In this document: positions 8,086 through 19,268 of the stretch, one piece after another
Numbering within the stretch: position 1 is the first letter of the stretch
Layout: each line of letters starts with the position of its first letter
NCBI GenBank assembly: GCA_034666985.1
Contig: JAXDKS010000027.1
Location: forward strand, 139,912-203,911
Source of the DNA: DATARR01 sp034666985
Lineage (GTDB): Bacteria > Acidobacteriota > Thermoanaerobaculia > Multivoradales > UBA5704
Length of the DNA stretch: 64,000 bases
Direction of reading: 5' to 3'
Made by a program: the position numbers and the translations under genes
The notes under the pieces: generated by a model
Told to the model about the DNA's origin: nothing
The model's input: only the letters and a program-made list of their open reading frames with translations
Database searches by the model: none

Positions 8086-8534
8086 CGCGGATGTACACGG
8101 TCGATGCCAGTGTGTGGGTCAACGCCTTTGACCAACGCGAACCTGGCCATCTGGTCAGTCGACAATTCCTGGAGGTGTTGCGGAGCCAGGCACTGCCGAT
8201 CGTTGTGCCGAATTTGGTGCTGGCCGAAGTCGCCGGTGCGATCAGCCGGACACGCCGTGAGCCAGAGCAAGCACAAGTCTTTGCCACAGCGCTGAGTCAG
8301 TTGCCGCATGTGACCGTCAGAGTGCTGGACGATGTGTGTGCTCTCCACGCTCTCACCCTGGCTGCCCAGCATGGATTACGCGGAGCAGATGCAGTCTATG
8401 CGGCGGTAGCGCGCGAAGCCGAGAGCACACTGGTCACCTTGGACAATGAGCACTTGACGCGACTCGCCAACGTCATGACGGTCTGTACACCAGCCGTGGC
8501 CCTGGGAGGGCTGACACCTCCATCTCCAGCTTGA
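8082..8534 (+). CDS. vapC: VapC-type PIN-domain toxin (RNase)
   Basis: 150 residues. The conserved PIN acids are visible: VDASVWVNAF (first Asp), PNLVLAEVAGAISR (Glu), LRGADAVYAAVA (Asp) and TLVTLDNEHL (Asp). PIN toxins are Mg-dependent ribonucleases that cleave tRNA or rRNA (family knowledge). The start is GTG at 8082, translationally coupled to the antitoxin stop; an ATG three codons later is the alternative. The catalytic set looks intact, so the module may be active. Confidence 0.85.
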   Translation: MTRMYTVDASVWVNAFDQREPGHLVSRQFLEVLRSQALPIVVPNLVLAEVAGAISRTRREPEQAQVFATALSQLPHVTVRVLDDVCALHALTLAAQHGLRGADAVYAAVAREAESTLVTLDNEHLTRLANVMTVCTPAVALGGLTPPSPA

Positions 8535-8608
8535 AGTTGCCTCGTCAACGTAATCTTGAAGCCATGGCTTGAAGAGGGCGGAGGTGATGATCCCCCTCCC
8601 GGGGGGCT

Positions 8609-8657
8609 GGCAACGCCCTGCCCACTTGAGGTAGCTTCGCCACCGCAGGGCATTGCC
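8609..8657. promoter_or_regulatory. Inverted repeat in the ppdK leader
   Basis: GGCAACGCCCTGC (8609-8621) pairs with GCAGGGCATTGCC (8645-8657) with one mismatch and a 23-base loop, ending 21 bases before the ppdK ATG. A short GC hairpin (CCCCC...GGGGG) precedes it at about 8591-8606. It could terminate the toxin operon or control ppdK translation. Confidence 0.4.
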
Positions 8658-8678
8658 CGCAGCACGGGAGGAAAGCAC

Positions 8679-11483
<2,805 letters not shown>

Positions 11484-11535
11484 AGGTTGATTTCCGGCCC
11501 GCTCCTTGCAGGTCACTCCTGCAAGGAGGGCCGAC

Positions 11536-11877
11536 ATGGACGACTCGGAAAAGACCTACGGCTACAGCGAAGATATCTATCACGGCAACCGGCACGGCAA
11601 GGACGAGGAGAAGAGCTACGAGTACGGTCCGGAAGCCGCCGTCACCGGCGAAGGGCAGGGCAGCGAGCTGAGCCCCGAAGAGGAGGCCATCCACATCGAA
11701 GGTCCGCGCAACGAGGAGCCCGTCCCCTCGGCCGAGGCCGGGGAGTACGACTACGGCCGTGAGGGGGGGACCGGCAGTGCCGCGGTGGAGTCTTTCACGT
11801 GGGACCTGGAGCCGGAGGCGGCAGGGAAAGCTCCTGAGACGGAGACGGCAGGTAGCAGGGCGGAAGGACGTAAATAG
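11536..11877 (+). CDS. Small acidic hypothetical protein
   Basis: 113 residues, strongly acidic and low in hydrophobic residues (MDDSEKTYGYSEDIYHGNRH, SELSPEEEAIHIEG), so probably disordered. No known domain. The ATG at 11536 has GGAGG 6 bases upstream; an earlier in-frame ATG at 11506 lacks one. It follows ppdK by about 50 bases and may be co-transcribed. Function unknown. Confidence 0.65.
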   Translation: MDDSEKTYGYSEDIYHGNRHGKDEEKSYEYGPEAAVTGEGQGSELSPEEEAIHIEGPRNEEPVPSAEAGEYDYGREGGTGSAAVESFTWDLEPEAAGKAPETETAGSRAEGRK

Positions 11878-11941
11878 AGACCGTCTACTGATCTTCCTTC
11901 CACTGGTATGATCGCGTCTCGTTCCTTCGAGACGCGACGCC

Positions 11942-13759
11942 ATGTCCCGCATCCACCTCCTCCCCGACCACTTGGTGAGCCAGATCGCCGCTGGCGAGGT
12001 GGTGGAGCGCCCGGCGTCAGTGGTCAAGGAGCTGGTGGAGAACGCTCTCGATGCCGGGGCCGGGCTGGTCGAGATCCATCTCGACGCGGGAGGCAAGGCG
12101 CGGATCGAGGTGGCGGACGACGGCTTTGGGATGGGCCGGGACGATGCGCTCTCGGCCTTCGACCGCCACGCCACCAGCAAGATCGCCAGCTTCGACGACC
12201 TCGAGCGGGTGGCCACCCTGGGCTTTCGCGGCGAGGCCCTGGCCACGATCGCCGCTGTCTCCCGGGTCGAATTGACCACGGCCGAGCGGCCCGGTGAAGG
12301 GCATCGCGTAGCCATCGAGGGGGGGAGAGTGCGGGTGGCCGAGCCGTTCGCGCGTCCCAAGGGCACGACGCTCGAGGTCCGGTCGCTCTTCTTCAACGTC
12401 CCCGCCCGGCGCAAGTTCCTGAAAGCTCCGCAGACCGAGCTGCGCCGCTGTCTGGAGATCGTTCAGGGATATGCCCTCGCGCGGCCGGACGTCCGATTCC
12501 AGGTCTTCCATGAGGGGCGAGAGCTGCTGGACGCCCTGCCGGCTCCGGGGACCGCGGCGGGATCGCGGGAGCGCATCGCCCAGATCTTCGGTGCCACCTT
12601 TGCGGGCCAGCTCGCGGAGATCCCGGAGATCCCGGAAATCGACGGCGAGGGAGAGGAGGCCATCCGCGGTTTCGTGGGCATGCCCGAGACGGTCCGGGGG
12701 CGGCGCTACTTCGTCTATGTGAACCGGCGGCTCGTCCGTGACCGGGCGGTGATGGCCAACTTCTATCGCGCCGTCCGCGACGAGTGGAAGAGCGAGGACT
12801 TCCCGGCCCTCTTCCTCTTCCTCGAAGTGCCGCCGGAGGAAGTGGACGTCAACGTCCATCCCCAGAAGTCCGAGGTCCGCTTCCGCGATCCCGGCCTGCT
12901 CGACCGGGTCTACGAGGCGTTGCGCCGCGCTCTGGAGCGGGCCCGCGGCGAGGAGGCCGCCCCCCTGCGCCCTCCAGCCGCCGCGCCGTACGTCTCCTTC
13001 GCCTGGCAGGGGCTGGGGGAAAAGACCCTCGGCGATTCGTCTCCGATGACGACGGAGACCTCCTCGCCACCTCCCGCCTTCGTGGAGCTGCCCGTTATAC
13101 CCACTCGCCTGGCGACTCCGTCCTACGCGCCCATCGACAGGCCCATCGTTCCTCTGTCCGGCCGCCGCGGAGAGGCGCGTCCCTTCCGTCTCCTGGGCCA
13201 GTACAAGGGGACGCTGATCCTCCTCGAAGGGCCGGACGGTCTCTATCTGATCGACCAGCACGTGGCCCACGAGCGCATCCTCTACGAGCGGCTGCGCCGG
13301 GCCTTGGCCGTCGAGCGGGCGCCCGTGCAGCACCTCCTGACGCCCCTCCTCCTCGATCTCGCCCCGGCCGAGCGCCTGCGCCTGCTGGAGCTCGCGCCTG
13401 GTCTCGAAGAGCACGGCTTCAGCGTCACCTCACTCTCCGGCAACACCGTGGCTCTCACCTCCGTGCCCGGCGTGCTCTCCGCCGGCGCTGCCGAAGCCCT
13501 CCTGCGCAGCCTGGCCGCGGATTCAGGTGACGGCGCCGGCGGTCCGGCCGATCTCTCGCGGCGCCTCCTCGAATCGCTCGCCGCCAGCATGGCCTGCAAG
13601 GCGGCGGTGAAGATGCACCATCCCCTCTCCGCGCCCGAGATGGAAGCCCTCATGGCCGAGCTCTTCACCGCCGAGCAGCCCTACGCCTGCCCGCACGGGA
13701 GGCCGATCGTCCTGCAGATGACGGATTCGGATCTGGAACGGCGGTTCGGGCGGCGGTAG
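11942..13759 (+). CDS. mutL: DNA mismatch repair protein MutL
   Basis: 605 residues. The N-terminal GHKL ATPase motifs are clear: IAAGEVVERPASVVKELVEN, DDGFGMG, RHATSKI, TLGFRGEAL. The C-terminal dimerisation half has DQHVAHERILYE, which fits the DQHA(x)2E(x)4E metal-binding motif of endonuclease-type MutL with V for A, plus ACKAAVK and CPHGRP. This suggests the nicking form rather than the E. coli form. MutS is not in the window. Starting at ATG 11942 gives MSRIHLLPDHLVSQIAAGEV, the standard N-terminus. The middle linker (about 340-410) is Pro-rich and variable, as usual. Confidence 0.97.
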   Translation: MSRIHLLPDHLVSQIAAGEVVERPASVVKELVENALDAGAGLVEIHLDAGGKARIEVADDGFGMGRDDALSAFDRHATSKIASFDDLERVATLGFRGEALATIAAVSRVELTTAERPGEGHRVAIEGGRVRVAEPFARPKGTTLEVRSLFFNVPARRKFLKAPQTELRRCLEIVQGYALARPDVRFQVFHEGRELLDALPAPGTAAGSRERIAQIFGATFAGQLAEIPEIPEIDGEGEEAIRGFVGMPETVRGRRYFVYVNRRLVRDRAVMANFYRAVRDEWKSEDFPALFLFLEVPPEEVDVNVHPQKSEVRFRDPGLLDRVYEALRRALERARGEEAAPLRPPAAAPYVSFAWQGLGEKTLGDSSPMTTETSSPPPAFVELPVIPTRLATPSYAPIDRPIVPLSGRRGEARPFRLLGQYKGTLILLEGPDGLYLIDQHVAHERILYERLRRALAVERAPVQHLLTPLLLDLAPAERLRLLELAPGLEEHGFSVTSLSGNTVALTSVPGVLSAGAAEALLRSLAADSGDGAGGPADLSRRLLESLAASMACKAAVKMHHPLSAPEMEALMAELFTAEQPYACPHGRPIVLQMTDSDLERRFGRR

Positions 13760-13808
13760 CAGCCTCGAAGCTGGCGTTGCGCGGCAGAATCCGGCAGCTC
13801 AGCGGTTG

Positions 13809-14018
13809 AGCTGGAAGCGCAACGGTCGAGTCATGGAGCGCAGCGGCTGTGCTATGGAACGCAGAGGCTGTGTCATGGAGCGCGCCGGTTGTGTCATGGA
13901 GCACAACGGCTGTGCTACCGAGCGCAGCGGCTGTGCAATGGAGCGCGGGGCCCGAGCCATGAAGCGCAGGCGTTGAGCCTCCCAGCGCAGAGGCCGCGCC
14001 ATGGAGCGCAGCCGCGAA
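13809..14018. repeat. 21-bp tandem repeat array, about 10 degenerate units
   Basis: Units begin every 21 bases (13809, 13830, 13851 ... 13998), with consensus close to GTCATGGAGCGCAGCGGCTGT. No spacers separate them. Because 21 is a multiple of three, several frames stay open on both strands and encode heptapeptide repeats (for example MERSGCA on plus), but none has a ribosome site or looks like a protein. The array sits between mutL and the next genes; the flanks 13760-13808 and 14019-14161 hold nothing recognisable. Confidence 0.85.
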
Positions 14019-14161
14019 ACCATGAAGACCGGACGGCGAGCACCGGCAGGTGGATCTCGAGGCTGCCAGAGGCTCATGAGGTCCGCCGGTGACGGCGGAC
14101 AGCTCCGGCCGGCGGTGAAACGTGCCGTCAATCTACGATAGCACGGTCGTGCGGAAGCCGT

Positions 14162-14515
14162 TCACGATTCCTGCGAACCGCCAGATTGCGGCCGTTTCGT
14201 ACGACTGCCCGCACGGGGGGTAGGGTCGCTCTCCGCCTCCCAATCCGTGGCAGGGAGCACGGGTCCGACCACGTCCCCCAGGATCTCGACTGTTCCAAAC
14301 GGTGGCCCGTTGTGGGTACTCGTTCTGCCCGAGTGCCGACGGACCTTCTTCAGAGGCCCGAATCTCTCGTCAAGGAGCCGCGTGACCTCTTCGTCTTCGA
14401 GCACGCGCCCGGCTTCGGAATCCGCTAATCCCTCCCGGACGGCCGCCATGAATCGCTCGCGGTATTCGGCCGGCGATTCGTTCTCTGGGACCCGAGAAAC
14501 CCTGATCCTTTTCAT
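14162..14515 (-). CDS. Small hypothetical protein, possible antitoxin
   Basis: 117 residues starting MKRIRVSRVPENESPAEYR. The N-terminal region (EYRERFMAAVREGLADSEAG, VLEDEEVTRLLDERFG) resembles the helical part of orphan ParD/CopG-like antitoxins; the C-terminal 60 residues are unrecognised. No toxin is adjacent. No clear Shine-Dalgarno before the ATG at 14515. It is divergent from rnc, 73 bases away. Moderate doubt that it is expressed. Confidence 0.45.
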   Translation of the reverse strand: MKRIRVSRVPENESPAEYRERFMAAVREGLADSEAGRVLEDEEVTRLLDERFGPLKKVRRHSGRTSTHNGPPFGTVEILGDVVGPVLPATDWEAESDPTPRAGSRTKRPQSGGSQES

Positions 14516-14588
14516 GATCGGACCACAATACCAGGCGAATAGAGGCTTGCGACATCGAGTTGCTCTTCCGCTGCTATCCTTCCCCTCC

Positions 14589-15284
14589 ATGGCATTCGGC
14601 CGCCGCCCCTCGACCCCTCTCGAAGAACGCCTCGGCTATCGCTTCAAGCGCCCGGACCTCCTAGAGCTCGCCCTCACGCACCGCTCGTGGGCCAACGAGC
14701 AGGGGATTCCGGAGCACTATGAGCGGCTGGAGTTCCTGGGCGACTCGGTGCTCGGGCTGATCAGCGCCGAGTGGCTCTACCTCCGCCATCCGGAGCTGCC
14801 CGAGGGCGAGCTCTCCAAGCTCAAGGCGCAGATCGTCAGCCGTCCGGCCCTGGCGTGCCACGCCGAGGAGATGGGGCTGGGCTCGGCGCTCAAGATCGGC
14901 GTGGGGGAGGACCGCTCGGGGGGGCGGACCAAGGCGTCGCTCCTCGCCGACTCCATGGAGGCCGTGTTCGGGGCGCTCTTCCTCGACGGCGGCCTGGAGG
15001 CGGCGCGCAAGATCGTCGAGCCCATGCTGGAGACGGCTTTCGAGGAGCGGGCCACCCGCACGGTGACCGATCCCAAGACCCAGCTTCAGGAGGTCTCGCA
15101 GGCCCTGGGCTGGGATCTGCCCGAGTACCGGCTCACCGCCGCCTCCGGTCCGGACCACAACAAGGTCTTCGTGGTGGAGTGCTGGCTGGCGGGGGAGCTG
15201 GGGGGCACCGGCGAGGGGCCGAGCAAGAAGGTGGCGGAGCAGCACGCCGCCGCCGCCGCCCTCGCCAAGCTGCCGGAGAAATAG
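14589..15284 (+). CDS. rnc: Ribonuclease III
   Basis: 231 residues. It cleaves double-stranded RNA in rRNA and mRNA processing. The signature ERLEFLGDSVLGL and the second acidic patch ADSMEAVFGALFLDGG form the Mg-binding active site; the C-terminal dsRNA-binding domain runs from TDPKTQLQEVSQALG to KKVAEQHAAAAALAKL. The ATG at 14589 gives the usual short lead MAFGRRPSTPLEERLGYRF; a longer frame upstream overlaps the minus-strand gene and is not plausible. asnS follows 33 bases later. Confidence 0.96.
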   Translation: MAFGRRPSTPLEERLGYRFKRPDLLELALTHRSWANEQGIPEHYERLEFLGDSVLGLISAEWLYLRHPELPEGELSKLKAQIVSRPALACHAEEMGLGSALKIGVGEDRSGGRTKASLLADSMEAVFGALFLDGGLEAARKIVEPMLETAFEERATRTVTDPKTQLQEVSQALGWDLPEYRLTAASGPDHNKVFVVECWLAGELGGTGEGPSKKVAEQHAAAAALAKLPEK

Positions 15285-15317
15285 GCTGCCGGAGAAGTAG
15301 AGTACAATCCCGCCCCC

Positions 15318-16631
15318 ATGAGCCAGCCGACATCCCCGACGTCCGTCACTTCGATTCGTGAGCTGTCCCAGCACGTCGGCCAGGAGGTCGAGCTGTCGGG
15401 ATGGATCGACAACAAGCGCTCCAGCGGCAAGATCGCCTTCCTCCAGGTGCGGGTCACCGGCGGCGTCGTCCAGGCCGTGGCCGGCCGCAAGGACGTCTCC
15501 GAAGAGGCCTGGGCGGACATCGAGCGCGTGGCCCAGGAGTCGACCGTCCGCGTCCGCGGCACCGTCAAGGAAGACAAGCGCTCGCCGATCGGCGTCGAGA
15601 TCCAGGCCAACGGCTTCGAGATCCTGGACCTCACCCAGGACTATCCCATCACCCCCAAAGAGCACGGCACGGCGTTCCTCATGGAGCACCGCCACCTGTG
15701 GCTGCGCTCCAGCCGGCAGCGCTCGGCCCTGCGGGTGCGCAGCGAGGTCGAGCAGGGCATCCGCGACTTCTTCTACGAGCGCGAGTTCACGCTCATCGAC
15801 TCGCCGATCCTCACCCCCGCCGCCTGCGAGGGGACCTCGACCCTGTTCGAGACCGACTACTTTGGCGACAAGGCCTACCTCTCCCAGTCCGGCCAGCTCT
15901 ACCTGGAGCCGGCCGCCGCCGCGCTCGGCAAGGTCTACTGCTTCGGCCCCACCTTCCGGGCCGAGAAGTCCAAGACCCGCCGCCACCTGATGGAGTTCTG
16001 GATGGTGGAGCCCGAGGTGGCCTTCCTGGAGTTCGAGGGGCTCTGCTCGCTGGCCGAGGAGTTCGTGGGCTATCTCGTGGCCCGCATCCTCGACCGCTCC
16101 CGCGAGCAACTCAAGATCCTGGAGCGGGATACCAGCAAGCTCGAGAAGGTGGTGCCGCCCTTCCCGCGCATCACCTACACCGAGGCGGTGAAGATCCTCA
16201 ACGAGAAAGGGAACGAGATCCAGTGGGGCGACGACTTCGGCGCCGACGAGGAGACCATCCTCGCCAGCCAGTTCGACCGGCCCGTGATGGTGACGAAGTT
16301 CCCCGCCTCCTTCAAGGCCTTCTACATGCAGCCCGACCCGGAGAACCCGGAGGTGGTGCTGGGCCTCGACCTGCTGGCGCCCGAGGGCTACGGCGAGATC
16401 ATCGGCGGCAGCCAGAGGATCCACGACCACGACCTGCTGCTGTCGCGCATCCAGCAGCACAACCTGCCCGTCGAGGCCTTCCAGTGGTATCTTGACGTCC
16501 GCAAGTACGGGGCGTTCCCCCACAGCGGCTTCGGCATGGGTCTCGAGCGCTTCGTGGCCTGGATGACCGGCTTGACGCACCTGCGGGAGACCATCCCCTA
16601 CCCGCGGATGCTCTACAAGATCTATCCCTAA
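15318..16631 (+). CDS. asnS: Asparaginyl-tRNA synthetase
   Basis: 437 residues, class IIb synthetase charging tRNA-Asn with asparagine. The N-terminal OB-fold anticodon-binding domain covers about 10-105 (VELSGWIDNKRSSGKIAFLQ). The catalytic domain has EGTSTLFETDYFG, AYLSQSGQLYLEPA, motif 2 FGPTFRAEKSKTRRHLMEFW and motif 3 GFGMGLERFVAW. The EKSKTRRH and QSGQ patterns favour AsnRS over AspRS. Length and motifs are complete. Confidence 0.95.
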   Translation: MSQPTSPTSVTSIRELSQHVGQEVELSGWIDNKRSSGKIAFLQVRVTGGVVQAVAGRKDVSEEAWADIERVAQESTVRVRGTVKEDKRSPIGVEIQANGFEILDLTQDYPITPKEHGTAFLMEHRHLWLRSSRQRSALRVRSEVEQGIRDFFYEREFTLIDSPILTPAACEGTSTLFETDYFGDKAYLSQSGQLYLEPAAAALGKVYCFGPTFRAEKSKTRRHLMEFWMVEPEVAFLEFEGLCSLAEEFVGYLVARILDRSREQLKILERDTSKLEKVVPPFPRITYTEAVKILNEKGNEIQWGDDFGADEETILASQFDRPVMVTKFPASFKAFYMQPDPENPEVVLGLDLLAPEGYGEIIGGSQRIHDHDLLLSRIQQHNLPVEAFQWYLDVRKYGAFPHSGFGMGLERFVAWMTGLTHLRETIPYPRMLYKIYP

Positions 16632-16638
16632 GGAAGGA

Positions 16639-17582
16639 ATGACGGCACGCCGAAACCGGGCCGGCTCCTCACCTCGGCGTCGCTCGCGACGCTGATCCTG
16701 ATCTGGGGCACCACCTGGGCGGTCATCCGGGTGGGGCTGCGGGGGATTCCCCCGTTCACCGGAGTGGCCCTCCGCTTCGCCATCGCCTCGGCGGCGTTGC
16801 TCGCCCTCGCTCCCTTCCTCGGCGTCAAGCTGGGCCGGAGCCGCACCGAGCGGCGCCTGTGGCTCGCGAACGCCCTCCTGACCTTCGCCCTCCCCTACAG
16901 CGTCCTCTACTGGGCGGAGCAGTGGGTGCCCTCGGGGCTGTGCGCGGTGATCTTCGGCACCTTCCCGTTGCTCACCGCTCTCGCGGCCCATTTCGTCCTG
17001 CCGGCGGAGCGGCTGACCTTGCGAGGGGTGGCGGGGATCATCCTGGGATTCGCCGGCGTGGCCGTGATTTTCTCGGAAGACTTTCAGGCCCTGGGCGGCA
17101 GCCAGGTGGCGAAAGCGGCCGCCGTGCTGCTGATCTCCCCGGTCAGCGCGGCGCTGGGCAACGTGACCGTGAAGCGCTGGGGCGACGGCCTCCACCCCCT
17201 CTCGACCGCGGCGGTGCCGATGGGAATCACGGCTTTGAGCGTGGGAGCGCTGGCCTTGCTGGTGGAGTCCGGCCGGGCCGTGACCTTCAATACCCCGTCG
17301 ATCCTTTCCATCCTTTACCTGGCGGTGATCGGCTCGGCTTTTCCTTTCACCGTCTACTTCTGGCTGCTCCGCCACCAGTCCGCGACGAACCTGTCGATGA
17401 TCAACTACGCGACGCCGGTCCTCGCCGTGATCGTGGGCAGCCTCTTCATGGGGGAGGCCTTCACGCCGCGGATTCTCGCCGGCTCGGCGCTGGTGCTGGT
17501 GGGAGTGGCGGTGGCGGTGGGGAGGAGGAAGTCGGTCGCTGCAGGTAGCCCCTGGGACCGCCGGCGTCCCGCCGGCAACTAA
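16639..17582 (+). CDS. EamA/DMT-family transporter, apparent frameshift near the start
   Basis: About ten hydrophobic segments of a drug/metabolite transporter, with the two EamA repeats (LILIWGTTWAVIRVGLRGIPP at the start, AALGNVTVKRWG midway). The conserved N-terminus LLTSASLATLILIWGTTWAV is in the frame of GTG 16731 but has no start codon upstream; it runs back to the asnS stop. An ATG with AAGGAAGG lies at 16639 in the adjacent frame, so one missing base around 16650-16653 would join them. Either a real frameshift or a sequence error; otherwise translation would begin at GTG 16731 and lose the first helix. Substrate unknown. It ends inside repeat family A. Confidence 0.75.
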
Positions 17583-17634
17583 CTCCATCTTCTATCCAAA
17601 AAGCGGAGTTAGATGCCGGCGGACGCCAGCGGGA
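17551..17634. repeat. Intergenic palindromic repeat, family A (copy 2)
   Basis: GGGACCGCCGGCGTCCCGCC plus GGCAACTAACTCC is mirrored by GGAGTTAGATGCCGGCGG plus ACGCCAGCGGGACC around a loop of about 18 bases. The arms are imperfect but extend 30 bases. The core matches the copies at 6216 and 25194. The transporter stop codon lies inside it. Confidence 0.7.
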
Positions 17635-17690
17635 CCTGACCGACGTCACCTTGCCTGGTTCTGCCGGCCCTTCAGGGCTGCGATGGAGCT

Positions 17691-19268
17691 TCAAGTCTCC
17701 AAGATGTGCCGGACCTCGGGGAATGGGTCCTCCCGCCCTTGACGAATCCATTCGCCCACGGAATGCAGGCCGCCGAAGCCGGCGTGCTCGAGAGCCAGTG
17801 CCACTTTGACGCAGAGAATTCGTAACTCTGTGATCTCGTTGGGCTTGAATCCGGGCACTGGCTGACGCACAAGACCAGCCTCGTAGCTGGCTGCTGACAG
17901 CAGGTATCCAAGCCCCTCAGAAACCAGCCGAGCGAAACGGTCGGTCTCGACGATCGCTTCATTCCGGAGGATCCACTCGGCTGCGCGAAGCGCCAGTTGC
18001 AGGCTCGGACGGCGCATGCTGACTGCGATTGCAATTTCACGGACGAGGTCGTCGGGAGGTTCACCCAGATCGAGCTGTCGTCCTTCCCGGAGCCACCACC
18101 AAACTGCCTCGACCGCAGACTCGGCCTGCTCTGGTCGGGAAGAGGCAAGGCTCTGCCGCAGCCGGTCGGACAATTCGGGTAGCAGACTGGGTTGCAGACG
18201 GGCCAGGGCGGGATAGGTCGACTCGACCGGGAAATCCAGACTCCGGAGGTCGGCGATCATCTGTATGACCTCACCGACTTGGGGCGAGCCAGGGGCCAAG
18301 CGAGGGAGGATCACCCTTCCGAGGGCTTCGGCGAACGCCTCTCTGTAATCTTCAAGATCAAAGGGGGTGCGCCAAGCACGAGGTTCTTCGACAGCCCGGC
18401 GCAACTGCCCGCTCCTCCAGCCGGCTAGCATGCGCTCTAGCACCTGCTCGGCATCAGACTGTAGGAGTGTCATACCTGCCTCCCCTTGACGCTGGCCCTC
18501 GGCCGCACCCAGGAGGTTCCGGAAGAAATCCTCGGAGAGCAATTCGCGTTGGGGAGACTCCGGTGGCGTCAGATACCCCTTTCGAAAGAGTTGCTCGGCA
18601 AGTCCCTGTTCGGGCGAAGGAAAGAGGAGAAAAACAAAGTCGACGTTATGGTACCCAGGTCCTTCCGGGAATCCACCGCCCGGCAGCCGGTGCCGCCACA
18701 CGGCTTCTCCGAGACGCGCCCTTTGTTCCTCTGTCAAAATCCCCCAGCGTAGAAGGACCTCTAGCCGTCCGATCGCCGGCCAACGCGGGTCGGGCAAGGG
18801 AGTGCTGGCTACGGCGGCGATCAATCGGTCGATGTCCTGGTCCCACTCCGGTATCATGGATAGTCCCTGGGGAGAATCGCCGAGATAATCAGCCGCCATT
18901 CGGAAAGGGTCCGGCCAATCATTACGATCGGCCGTATCGAAGCCTCCTTCATTCGGCAGCGGGAGGGCGATGAGTTGGGATAGGTGTGGCCGGATGCGCA
19001 CCGGGTCAAGAGCCGCCAATGCGCGGGAGAAAAGGTGACTCAAGGGCTCAATCAACCAGTGGTGCTGGCGAAAGAGAGGGAGGCGATAAAAGTCCAACGC
19101 GCGGCCAAGCACTCTCTCAGCCTTGTCCCCGTCTAGGCGCAGAACAAGGCGGGAGAGAACCTCTACCGTCACACGAATTCTGCTCACCCAGTAGTTTGAC
19201 CGCTCATGGTCCTCCTCGGTCATCGCCGCCGCGGCTCTGGGCACACCATAGTCCAGCGCGCGCCCCAC
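17691..19268 (-). CDS. C-terminal part of SIR2-family protein (separate frame)
   Basis: 525 residues, alpha-helical with no catalytic motif; it looks like the helical-repeat sensor half of a large SIR2 defence protein. The GTG at 19268 overlaps the upstream SIR2 frame by 49 bases in another frame, and the frame is open only five codons further back before a TAA. Reading ...NTL from the upstream frame into VERVGRALDYGVPRAAA here gives a smooth helical continuation, so the two frames are probably one gene of about 1,290 codons separated by a one-base loss near 19277. If translated alone it would need internal initiation; there is no good Shine-Dalgarno. Base composition is less GC-rich than neighbouring housekeeping genes. 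Confidence 0.6.
   Translation of the reverse strand: MGRALDYGVPRAAAAMTEEDHERSNYWVSRIRVTVEVLSRLVLRLDGDKAERVLGRALDFYRLPLFRQHHWLIEPLSHLFSRALAALDPVRIRPHLSQLIALPLPNEGGFDTADRNDWPDPFRMAADYLGDSPQGLSMIPEWDQDIDRLIAAVASTPLPDPRWPAIGRLEVLLRWGILTEEQRARLGEAVWRHRLPGGGFPEGPGYHNVDFVFLLFPSPEQGLAEQLFRKGYLTPPESPQRELLSEDFFRNLLGAAEGQRQGEAGMTLLQSDAEQVLERMLAGWRSGQLRRAVEEPRAWRTPFDLEDYREAFAEALGRVILPRLAPGSPQVGEVIQMIADLRSLDFPVESTYPALARLQPSLLPELSDRLRQSLASSRPEQAESAVEAVWWWLREGRQLDLGEPPDDLVREIAIAVSMRRPSLQLALRAAEWILRNEAIVETDRFARLVSEGLGYLLSAASYEAGLVRQPVPGFKPNEITELRILCVKVALALEHAGFGGLHSVGEWIRQGREDPFPEVRHILET

Noticed and set aside
13809..14018. The 21-bp array as a CRISPR
   Set aside because: Units are contiguous with no spacers, degenerate, and no cas genes are nearby.
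14661..17588. A 975-codon minus-strand open frame
   Set aside because: Antisense to rnc, asnS and the transporter, all clearly coding on plus.
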